From: Plesiocystis pacifica SIR-1 | Lineage (GTDB): Bacteria; Myxococcota_A; Polyangia; Nannocystales; Nannocystaceae | NCBI RefSeq assembly: GCF_000170895.1 | Contig: NZ_ABCS01000044.1 | Location: 1 to 64,000, forward strand | Length of the DNA stretch: 64,000 nucleotides | Reading direction: 5' to 3' | Shown here: positions 16,301-25,546 of the stretch, in pieces | Position numbering within the stretch: the stretch's first letter is position 1 | Layout of the letters: each line of letters starts with the position of its first letter | Made by a program: the position numbers and the translations under genes | The notes under the pieces: model-generated | The model's database searches: none | What the model was told of the DNA's origin: nothing | The model's input: the letters and a program-made list of their open reading frames with translations, nothing else

Positions 16301-17638
16301 ATGCCCATGTCCGAGCCCGAATTCGCCTACCTACGGACTGCCTACGCGGTCTGGGAGCTCACCCTCAAGTGCAACCTCAAGTGCATCCACTGTGGGTCGC
16401 GGGCGGGCCCCAAGCGCCCCCGGGAGCTGAGCACCGCCGAGGCCATGGACCTGGTCCACCAGCTCGCCGAGGTCGGCATCAAGGAGGTCTCGTTCATCGG
16501 CGGGGAGGCCTTCCTGCGCCCGGACTGGCTGGACATCGCTCGGGAGGTCAAGGCCAAGGGCATGCGCCTGACCATGACCACCGGGGGCTTTGGGATGACG
16601 GACAAGATGGCCGAGGCGATGGCCGAGGTCGGGTTCGCGGGGGTCAGCGTGTCGGTGGACGGGCTCGCCGCGGAGCACGACCTGCTGCGCGGGCGCAAGA
16701 AGTCGTGGGAGTGGTGCTTCAAGGCGATCGAGTCGATCCGCAAGGCCGGGATGAAGACGGCCTCGAACACCCAGATCAACCGGGTCAACGCCGCCCAGCT
16801 CCCGCAGATTTTCCAGATGCTCCACGAGGCGCAGGTCTACTCGTGGCAGCTGCAGTTCACCGTGCCCATGGGCAACGCCGCCGATCGCCCAGACCTGCTG
16901 ATGCAGCCCCACGAGCTCCTCGACGTGTTCCCGGTCATCCACTACCTGTGGCACCGCGGGGCCGAGCACAAGCCCTACGTCTACCCGGCCAACAACATCG
17001 GCTACTTCGGCCCCTACGAGCGCCGCTTTCGGACCCTCGGCGCGGCCGAGGCCGACGAGATGGGCTTTTGGAACGGGAGCACGGCGGGCGTGCTGACCCT
17101 GGGCATCGAGGCCGACGGGACCATCAAGGCCGACCCCTCTCTGCCCACGGACGACTACGCCGGCGGCAACATCCGCGACAAGTCCCTGCGCGAGATCGTG
17201 TTCGAGGCCGAGGAGCTGACCTTCAACGACGAGTTCAGCGCGGCGGAGACCTGGGGCTTTTGCGGGGGCTGCGAGTTCGCCGAGGTCTGCCGCGGCGGGG
17301 ACACCTGGACCTCCCACGTGTTCTTCGATCGCCGAGGCAACAACCCCTACTGCCACCACCGCGCCCTGCACCACGCGGCCCGGGACGTGCGCGAGGAGAC
17401 CCGGCTGGTCGAGCGCGCGTCGGGGGACCCCTTCGACAACGGCGTGTTCGACATCCGCGTCGTGCCCCGGGAGCAGTGGAGGGACGACCCCAAGGGCTTT
17501 CGCTTCGCCGACGTGCAGTGGCCCGAGGCGTGGCTGGCCGAGGACCCCGAGCTGCCACAGCGGCTGTGGTCCGAGCGCGAGCGCTCCATCGAGGTCTGGC
17601 GACAGACCCGGCTGGGCTGGCCCGGCGCGGCCGAGTAG
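16301..17638 (+). CDS. radical SAM/SPASM peptide maturase
   Basis: 445 residues with a clear AGGAG seven bases before ATG 16301. The SAM-binding 4Fe-4S cluster motif is Cys24-x3-Cys28-x2-Cys31 in KCNLKCIHCGS. Next come FIGGEAFLR and a TIM-barrel core. A SPASM-type region supplies auxiliary cluster cysteines Cys321, Cys324 and Cys330 (FCGGCEFAEVC) and Cys351 (NPYCHH). About 90 further residues form a C-terminal extension of unknown role. SPASM maturases install thioether or carbon-carbon cross-links in peptides. The precursor just upstream, with Cys50, Trp53 and Cys55, is the likely substrate. No PqqD-like recognition domain is fused to the N-terminus or seen nearby. Confidence 0.88.
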   Translation: MPMSEPEFAYLRTAYAVWELTLKCNLKCIHCGSRAGPKRPRELSTAEAMDLVHQLAEVGIKEVSFIGGEAFLRPDWLDIAREVKAKGMRLTMTTGGFGMTDKMAEAMAEVGFAGVSVSVDGLAAEHDLLRGRKKSWEWCFKAIESIRKAGMKTASNTQINRVNAAQLPQIFQMLHEAQVYSWQLQFTVPMGNAADRPDLLMQPHELLDVFPVIHYLWHRGAEHKPYVYPANNIGYFGPYERRFRTLGAAEADEMGFWNGSTAGVLTLGIEADGTIKADPSLPTDDYAGGNIRDKSLREIVFEAEELTFNDEFSAAETWGFCGGCEFAEVCRGGDTWTSHVFFDRRGNNPYCHHRALHHAARDVREETRLVERASGDPFDNGVFDIRVVPREQWRDDPKGFRFADVQWPEAWLAEDPELPQRLWSERERSIEVWRQTRLGWPGAAE

Positions 17639-17661
17639 GCCCGGCTACTGCTACCCCGTTC

Positions 17662-18012
17662 CTACCCCGCTCGGGGGCCGTAGGGATCGAAGCGCTGCAC
17701 GCTGGCGCGCTCGCCGTTGAGCGCCTCGAGCTCGGCGGGCGTGTAGGCGTCGGCGCTGCCCGCTGGCGCGACGTTGCGGATGAAGCGAATGATCCGGTCC
17801 CGGACCTCCTGCCCCGCCAGCCGCCGCTGTGTGTCCAGGGCTGACTCGCTGTCCGGGGCGCGCTCGGGGTCGAACCCGTCGAGGTGCTCGGCGCATTCAT
17901 CCCAGCGCTGGAACAGGAGCTGCCGGCGCGCCTCGACGCTCGACTTCGGGTCGCGCCACAGCTTCGCCAGCGAAACAGGCGTCAGCGTCAACCGGTGCGG
18001 GTCTTGAGCCAC
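17662..18012 (-). CDS. small hypothetical protein
   Basis: 116 residues, hydrophilic, rich in Arg, Glu and Ala, probably helical (SLAKLWRDPKSSVEARRQ, then RRLAGQEVRDRIIRFIRN). No known motif. Its ATG lies 25 bases inside the end of the upstream gene on the same strand, so the two are coupled. It converges with the radical SAM gene (23 bases between stops). Its place next to the peptide cassette is probably accidental, since it goes with the DUF6178-like gene. Confidence 0.55.
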   Translation of the reverse strand: MAQDPHRLTLTPVSLAKLWRDPKSSVEARRQLLFQRWDECAEHLDGFDPERAPDSESALDTQRRLAGQEVRDRIIRFIRNVAPAGSADAYTPAELEALNGERASVQRFDPYGPRAG

Positions 18013-19778
18013 ACGCCGACGTGCTGGATGGTCAGCAAGCCGCCGACCTTGGTCAGATCGGGCAGGCCGTCACCCCGGTCCTCGAGGCCGGCGAGCTCGG
18101 CGGCCAAGCGCGGCAGCAGGACCTCGGCGAGGGCAGGCCCGCGCGGCCCGACGCCCATGGCGTCGAGGCGGGCCTGGAGGTCTTCGGTGACCCCCGCGAC
18201 GATGCGCCCGCGCTCGTCGAGGAGGTTCTCGTGGGCCCACAGCAGGTCCTGAGGCGCGAGCGGGCGCAGGCCCTCGGCGGTCGAGCTGCCCGGGAGCTTG
18301 GCGTGGATCAGCGCCGTGCGGACGAGGTCGCCCAGGCGGATCTGCGCGGGCACGTCGACGCGGTTGAGCCACACGGGATCGACGGCGCAGCCCTGGGCCG
18401 CGAAGCTCAGCGCAGCCAGGGCCCCGGCTTCGCCGATCAGCGCCGTCGCCCGGGCCAGGTCCGCGCGGCCGCGCAGCGGTCGGGAGCCGGCCTTCCCGTC
18501 GAGGGGCAGCTCGGGGTACCAGCGGCTCAAGGTCGCGAGGGCGGGCCCCCAGGGGCGGTCGAGGAGCGAGCCGATCGCGTCGAGGGAGACCTGCCCGCTG
18601 CGGTGCAGGGCCAGGGCGGCCTTGCGCAGCTTGGCGAGGGGTCCGTAGCCAAAGCGGAACAGCTGGCGCAGACCCACGGCGCGGACGCGGCCGGCGAGGA
18701 AGTCGAGATCGACGGTGGCGTCGACGTCCTCGCCCCGTGGGCTGACGGCGTCGAGGTTGGCGCTGGCCAAGAGCAGCTCGAAGGCCAGGTTCAGGGTGCC
18801 CTGGGCCTGGCCGAGGGCGCGCTCTTGGAGGGCCTCGTCCCCAGGCTCGAAGCGCTGCGCGGCCATGAGCTCGTTGACCAGGAGCAGGAACTCGCGCAGG
18901 CGCAGGTCGTACTCGTCGTCGTCGAGGTGACGCATGACCCGGCGCAGGAGGTCGCGCTCGCTGCCGGTGAGCTGGGGCGGGAGCGAGGGGCCCTCGGCGG
19001 GCGGAGTGCGCTCGACGTTGGGGTCGCCCTCGCCGAGCACGGCCTCCCGGGCCAGGGGCGCGAACAGGCGCATGGCCTCCTCCCACTCGGGGAAGCCGAG
19101 GTCGGCCAGCCGGCCCTGACGCCAGCGCAGCAGCTCTTCTTCGAGCTCGGCGTGCAGGCTCCACTTGATCGCGCTGACCAGCTTGCGGCCCTCGGTCAGG
19201 CTGTCGGTGTAGATCGCCTCGATGACCCGCTTGGTCTGGTGGCCGAGCTCCGTGTCGGGCACGCCGATGATGAAGAAGCCGTCGGGGGACTCCCAGGTGT
19301 GCAGCGCGGCCATCTCCTCGAACACCCGGGCCCGGTACTCGTCGTCGTCGGGGTCCTCGATCTCGGCCACGGCCGTGGCCGCGGCGTTGGCCAGGATCCA
19401 CATCTCGGCGTCGGTGTCGTGGAGCAGGTCGACGAGGCGGCCGCGCTCGGCCCCGCTCTCGCGGTAGGCGTCGACGATGCGGTCGAGCCACTCCCGCGCG
19501 CGCGGGATCGCCAGGCGATCGCGGTCCCAGCCGTCGAGGTCGAAGAGGCCGACGATCTGCTCGGCGGTGGCGTGAGGCAGGGCGAGATCCAGCCGGTTCT
19601 CGTCGCGAAGTTTGCGCGCGACGGTCACGAAGCTCTGGACCGGGAGCTCGACCACGAGCTGGGCCGCGTCGTCGCGCAGCTCGAGGCTCGTCGGATCTTC
19701 GATGACCAGCTGCACCTCTTCGGGCAGGGACGCGAGGGCGCGAGGTGCCGACTCCGACGATTGCTCCGCGTTGCTCAT
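17988..19778 (-). CDS. DUF6178-like cytoplasmic protein
   Basis: 596 residues from ATG 19778 (MSNAEQSS). Helical throughout, with no signal peptide or membrane segment. The order of conserved-looking stretches (LVVELPVQSFVTVARKL, GLFDLDGWD, EEMAALHTWESPDGFF) resembles DUF6178, a family known mainly from Deltaproteobacteria and myxobacteria and without assigned function. It is read divergently from tilS (55 bases) and overlaps the small gene downstream. The family name is from memory of its pattern and should be tested by a profile search. Confidence 0.5.
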   Translation of the reverse strand: MSNAEQSSESAPRALASLPEEVQLVIEDPTSLELRDDAAQLVVELPVQSFVTVARKLRDENRLDLALPHATAEQIVGLFDLDGWDRDRLAIPRAREWLDRIVDAYRESGAERGRLVDLLHDTDAEMWILANAAATAVAEIEDPDDDEYRARVFEEMAALHTWESPDGFFIIGVPDTELGHQTKRVIEAIYTDSLTEGRKLVSAIKWSLHAELEEELLRWRQGRLADLGFPEWEEAMRLFAPLAREAVLGEGDPNVERTPPAEGPSLPPQLTGSERDLLRRVMRHLDDDEYDLRLREFLLLVNELMAAQRFEPGDEALQERALGQAQGTLNLAFELLLASANLDAVSPRGEDVDATVDLDFLAGRVRAVGLRQLFRFGYGPLAKLRKAALALHRSGQVSLDAIGSLLDRPWGPALATLSRWYPELPLDGKAGSRPLRGRADLARATALIGEAGALAALSFAAQGCAVDPVWLNRVDVPAQIRLGDLVRTALIHAKLPGSSTAEGLRPLAPQDLLWAHENLLDERGRIVAGVTEDLQARLDAMGVGPRGPALAEVLLPRLAAELAGLEDRGDGLPDLTKVGGLLTIQHVGVWLKTRTG

Positions 19779-19833
19779 GAGCCCGGCAGAGTAGTCCGGA
19801 TTTGTCCGAAGGGAAGAGCGGTGATGCGCGTCG

Positions 19834-20958
19834 ATGGACGCGGGGGAACACCAGAGGTACATCGGGGCCGTGCTCGACCGCCTCCCACGGCTCTCGGCCC
19901 TGCGCTCGAACCCGCCGCGCAACCCGACGATCGGCGCCTCCCTCGGCCCGGTCCGCGGTGCGCTGAGCGCCCTCGCCGAGGGCTCTGGCCGCTCCCTGCT
20001 CGTCGCCTGTTCGGGGGGGGCCGACTCCGTGGCGACCCTGGGCCTGCTGGTGCTGCTCGAGCGCAGCGAGGGCCTGACCTTGAGCGTCGGCCACGTCGAC
20101 CACGGCCTGCGCCCCGAGTCCGCCGACGAGGCCGAGCTGGTCCGCGCGCTGGCCGAGGGTCTGGGCTTGCCCTGCTTCGTCGAGCGGGCCGAGCTCGCGC
20201 GCGGCCCCGGTCTACCGGCGCGGGCCCGGGCCGCCCGCCGCGGCGCCCTCGAAGCCATGGCGGAGCAGGCGGGGGCCGACGCGATCGTGCTCGCGCACAC
20301 GGCGACGGATCAGGCCGAGACCATGCTCATGCACGCCACCCGGGGCGCGGGCCTGGTCGGGCTCGCGGCCATGCCCGTGCTCGATGGGCCGTGGCTGCGC
20401 CCGGTCCTCGACCTGACCCGGATGCAGACCCGCGAGCTCGCCGAGCTCCTCGAGCTACCCTTCGTCGACGACCCCACGAACGAGGACCGCGAGCAGCTGC
20501 GGACCTGGCTGCGCCACGAGGTCCTCCGCCCCCTGCGCGCCACCAACCCGCGGGTCGAGGTGCTGATGGCGGGGCTGGCCCGGGAAGCCCGCGACGCCCA
20601 GGAGGCCGTGGAGGTCTGGGCCATGCGTGAAGTCGATTCGCGCCGCACGAGCCTCGAGCCGGGATCGGAGTCGTGGACCCTCGACGAGTTCGACGCCTTG
20701 CCCCGGGCGATCCGAATGCGCGTGATGCGTCGCTTGTGTGAGCTCGCGGGCGCAGACCTTTCGAGGCTGCACAGGCGCACCGTCGCGGCCATGGAGCAGG
20801 CCTGCGTCGACGTGTCCGAGGCGACGAGAGCGGGGAGGGGGGCGCCCCGACCGGCCCCGCGGCGTTGGCAGCTGCACCCCGGTCGCGAGGTGATCGTCGA
20901 CAAAAACGGCGTTCGTTACCAATCCACTGCCGGTCTGGGGAGCGACGACGCGCGCTGA
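19834..20958 (+). CDS. tilS: tRNA(Ile)-lysidine synthase
   Basis: 374 residues. Converts C34 of the AUA-reading tRNA-Ile to lysidine using ATP and lysine. The PP-loop motif is CSGGADSV (about residue 59). Family motifs VGHVDHGLRPES, the HTATDQAETMLMH region and RPVLDLTRMQTRE are present. The C-terminal part is shorter than in the E. coli enzyme, like the short TilS forms. ftsH follows 175 bases downstream on the same strand; tilS-ftsH adjacency is widespread in bacteria and supports both calls. Confidence 0.93.
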   Translation: MDAGEHQRYIGAVLDRLPRLSALRSNPPRNPTIGASLGPVRGALSALAEGSGRSLLVACSGGADSVATLGLLVLLERSEGLTLSVGHVDHGLRPESADEAELVRALAEGLGLPCFVERAELARGPGLPARARAARRGALEAMAEQAGADAIVLAHTATDQAETMLMHATRGAGLVGLAAMPVLDGPWLRPVLDLTRMQTRELAELLELPFVDDPTNEDREQLRTWLRHEVLRPLRATNPRVEVLMAGLAREARDAQEAVEVWAMREVDSRRTSLEPGSESWTLDEFDALPRAIRMRVMRRLCELAGADLSRLHRRTVAAMEQACVDVSEATRAGRGAPRPAPRRWQLHPGREVIVDKNGVRYQSTAGLGSDDAR

Positions 20959-21133
20959 GGGGCTTTGACCGGCCCCAGGGCCACCGCTATGATCTGGATC
21001 GGCGTCATCGGCTCTAGCGCGGTCCTGGGGCTCGACAATCCAGGCCAAATCCGGCAGATACGGCCTTTCCTGCGCTAGGCAGGTCACGCGGGTCCGCTCG
21101 CGCCAACCGCCGCGGACTTCGAGAGCGAACGAC

Positions 21134-23089
<1,956 letters not shown>

Positions 23090-23114
23090 TTCCAAGCTAG
23101 GCTTCACCCCGCGA

Positions 23115-23152
23115 AGACACGGCGCCCGCTATGATCGGCGCCGTGTCTTTTT
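23115..23152 (+). terminator. intrinsic terminator after ftsH, overlapping the next start codon
   Basis: AGACACGGCGCC (23115-23126), a ten-base loop, GGCGCCGTGTCT (23137-23148) and TTTT (23149-23152): a perfect 12-bp stem with a T run. The ATG of the next gene (23131) lies in the loop, so termination and initiation of the downstream gene are physically linked. Confidence 0.85.
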
Positions 23153-23850
23153 CGTCGCAGTCGAGCCGGGACCGGCTCCAAGCCGCGGTCGAGGCGGTCG
23201 AGGCGGTCAGCCGCGCCGAGGTCGTGATCGCCGTGCGAGCCCAGGCGCGGGACTACCTGGGCCGTGACCTCGCGGTGGGGTGCGCGTTTGGCATGGCCGC
23301 GCTCGCCTTCCAGCTCTACTCGTCCTTCGTCTTCGAGCTGCACTGGATCCTGCTCATGCCCGCGGCGGTGATCCTGGCCGCGACCATGGGCCTGCGCGCC
23401 GTCCCGATCCTGCGCCGGCTCTACCTGCCGGAGCCGCTCATGGCCCTCGCGGTCCGTGACGCCGCGGCCGCGCTGTTCTTCGAGCGAGGCGTCCGCTACA
23501 CCCGCGAGCGCACCGGCGTGCTGGTGTTCGTGTCGTTGCTCGAGCGTCGGGTCGAGGTGCTCGCGGACAGCGGCGTCCTCGGGGAGGTCCCCGGCGAGGA
23601 GTGGGACGCCGCGACCGCTCGGCTGCGCCACGTCCTCGACGGCGAGGGCGGGGGCGGGTCCTTGGCTGAAGCGCTCGCGGAGGCCATCGAAGGGCTCGCG
23701 CCGGTGCTCGGCGAGTATTGCGAGCGCCGGGAGGACGACGTCAACGAGCTCGGGGACCTCGTCGACTTGGGCGAGCCCTCCGACGCGCAGCCGGAGCCCG
23801 AGGCCGAGGAGCCCGAGACAGAGGCCGAGACCGAAGGGGAGGGACAGTGA
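23131..23850 (+). CDS. TPM-domain membrane protein
   Basis: 239 residues. An N-terminal piece resembles the start of a TPM domain (DRLQAAVEAVEAVSRAEVVIAVRAQ). It is followed by two membrane segments (about 50-68 and 72-92) and a second TPM-like half (ERGVRYTRERTGVLVFVSLLERRVEVLADSG). The tail is acidic (EPEAEEPETEAETEGEG). TPM proteins act in envelope or photosystem maintenance and some have phosphatase activity. The ATG is in the loop of the ftsH terminator; GTG 23143 is another possible start. Its stop overlaps the next gene (TGATG), so they form an operon. Confidence 0.65.
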   Translation: MIGAVSFSSQSSRDRLQAAVEAVEAVSRAEVVIAVRAQARDYLGRDLAVGCAFGMAALAFQLYSSFVFELHWILLMPAAVILAATMGLRAVPILRRLYLPEPLMALAVRDAAAALFFERGVRYTRERTGVLVFVSLLERRVEVLADSGVLGEVPGEEWDAATARLRHVLDGEGGGGSLAEALAEAIEGLAPVLGEYCERREDDVNELGDLVDLGEPSDAQPEPEAEEPETEAETEGEGQ

Positions 23851-25370
23851 TGGGCTTGCTGCGAAGGCGTCTTGGATTTGGTCTGGCCCTCGCCGGGCTG
23901 GCTCTCCTGGCCCTCGGGCTCTACTTCGGCCTCGAGCTCGACGCCCTCGCGCGCCCGGGCGGCGGGCAGAGCTACTCGGGAGGCGGGGGCTACTCGGGGG
24001 GCGGCGGCTATTCGGGAGGTGGTGGCTACTCCGGCGGGGGCGGCTACTCGAGCGGAGGGGGCGGGGGCTCGGGCGACGCGAGCCCGGTGCTCGTCTTTTT
24101 GGCGATCATCATCTCGATTCCCCTGGCCATCATCCAGCACCAGCGCGAGAACCAGGCCCAGTGGGACAGCGCCCCGCCGATGCCGCCGCCTCGCTACACG
24201 CCGCCGCCCAAGCGCCGCATCGACTGGGACGTGATCCGGCGCCACGACCCGAACTTCTCCGCGGTCGTGTTCGAGGACTTCATCACCAACTTGTTCGTCC
24301 GCGCGCAGCAGGCCCGCTGCGACGCTCAGGCCCTCGACGCTCTCGCGCCCTACATCAGCGCGCCTTCCCGCGAGGCCCTGGCCCGCCGGGCCCCGCGGGG
24401 CGTCCGCCTCTCGCACGTCGTGATCGGCCGCGTTCAGGTGATCGGCGCGCGCGTGGCGGAGGGGCGCTGCGTCGTGCAGGTGCTGTTCGAGGCCAACTTC
24501 AGCGACGAGGTGGGCGAGCGGACCTGGTACATCCGCGACCGCTGGCGCTTCGAGCGGGACGCCGCCGTCACCAGCCGCCCGCCCGAGGCCGTGCGCGCGC
24601 TGAGCTGCCCCAACTGCGGCGCGCCTTTCCAGGCCGCCGACGAGAACCGCTGCCAGTACTGCGGCGAGGTCGTCGACACGGGCCGCTTCGACTGGGTGGT
24701 GACCCGGGTGCGCCAGCGCGAGCTGAAGCAAACCCCGCCCGCCCTCGGGGGCTACGCGCCGGAGGTGGGGAACGATCGCCCGACCCTGGTCGATCCGGGC
24801 TTCAAGCGCGCCATCGCCAGGCTCTACGAGGAGGACCCCGCGCTCAACCGCCACACCCTCGAGGCCCGGGTCGTGTACGTGTTCGACGTGCTCAACGCGG
24901 CCTGGACCGCCCGCGACCTCGGGCCCGCGCGCGGGGTCCTGTCCGAGGGGCAGTACGACTCGCTGCGCTACTGGATCGAGGCCTATCACCGCAACGGGTT
25001 GATCAACGTGCTCGAGCAGCCGCAGGTCGAGTCCATCCGCCTGGTCAAGCTCGTCCGCGACGCCCACTTCGACGCCCTGACCGTGCGCGTGTTCGCGTCG
25101 AGCATCGACTACACCGTCCGCGACGACCCGAGGCGCACCCCCGTCGGCGGCGACCGTCGTCGACCGCGGCGCTACACCGAGTACTGGACGCTGATCCGCG
25201 GCGCGGGCGTGCGCGGCCCGACCCACATCGACGGCGGCTGCCCGAACTGCGGCTCCCCGCTGGTCATCAACCAGGCCGGGAACTGCGACCGCTGCGGGGC
25301 TCACCTCAGCCGCGGCGAGTTCGACTGGGTGCTCTCGAAGATCGAGCAGGACGAGAGCTACGAGGGCTGA
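23850..25370 (+). CDS. Tim44-like protein with zinc ribbons and a Gly-rich segment
   Basis: 506 residues; GGGGAGGGA lies just before the ATG. An N-terminal membrane segment is followed by a tandem Gly-rich run (repeats of YSGGGG, about 40-72), a second membrane segment (VLVFLAIIISIPLAII) and a Tim44-like domain (DPNFSAVVFEDFITNLFVRAQQA). A zinc ribbon CPNCGAP...CQYCGE comes next, then a second Tim44-like domain (about 310-440) and a second ribbon CPNCGSP...CDRCGA near the C-terminus. Tim44-like domains bind membranes or hydrophobic chains. Pairing with the TPM protein suggests a two-protein membrane complex. The Gly-rich tail that often ends TPM proteins is here at the front of the partner. 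Confidence 0.65.
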   Translation: MGLLRRRLGFGLALAGLALLALGLYFGLELDALARPGGGQSYSGGGGYSGGGGYSGGGGYSGGGGYSSGGGGGSGDASPVLVFLAIIISIPLAIIQHQRENQAQWDSAPPMPPPRYTPPPKRRIDWDVIRRHDPNFSAVVFEDFITNLFVRAQQARCDAQALDALAPYISAPSREALARRAPRGVRLSHVVIGRVQVIGARVAEGRCVVQVLFEANFSDEVGERTWYIRDRWRFERDAAVTSRPPEAVRALSCPNCGAPFQAADENRCQYCGEVVDTGRFDWVVTRVRQRELKQTPPALGGYAPEVGNDRPTLVDPGFKRAIARLYEEDPALNRHTLEARVVYVFDVLNAAWTARDLGPARGVLSEGQYDSLRYWIEAYHRNGLINVLEQPQVESIRLVKLVRDAHFDALTVRVFASSIDYTVRDDPRRTPVGGDRRRPRRYTEYWTLIRGAGVRGPTHIDGGCPNCGSPLVINQAGNCDRCGAHLSRGEFDWVLSKIEQDESYEG

Positions 25371-25475
25371 GATGCCAGCTTGCCCTACTCGGCGGCGGGG
25401 GCAGCTGCGCAAGCGCTCAGGAACTGTCTCGACGTTCGACAACGCACTCAGCCCGACACGCAATCGCTGGCTGTT

Positions 25476-25533
25476 GATGCCACGCCATCATGGTGACCCA
25501 AGCCGGAGGTAGCCCCTGCCATCGCGTGGCATC
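25476..25533. repeat. inverted repeat upstream of the EAD1-SIR2 gene
   Basis: GATGCCACGC (25476-25485) and GCGTGGCATC (25524-25533) are exact inverted repeats 38 bases apart. Each is followed or overlapped by CATCATGG (25486-25493 and 25530-25537), a direct repeat. A nested TGCCA-TCGCG-TGGCA palindrome lies at 25517-25531. The set ends 13 bases before the proposed start codon and could be an operator or an mRNA hairpin masking translation. Confidence 0.6.
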
Positions 25534-25546
25534 ATGGCCCGGCCCG

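Noticed and set aside
17662-18012. The small minus-strand protein as a PqqD-like recognition partner for the maturase
   Set aside because: Its sequence has no winged-helix pattern like PqqD and it is coupled to the DUF6178-like gene on the opposite strand.
23984-24070. Gly-rich repeats as a possible elastin- or silk-like structural protein
   Set aside because: They are a short segment of a larger Tim44-like/zinc-ribbon protein and resemble the Gly-rich tails of TPM proteins.
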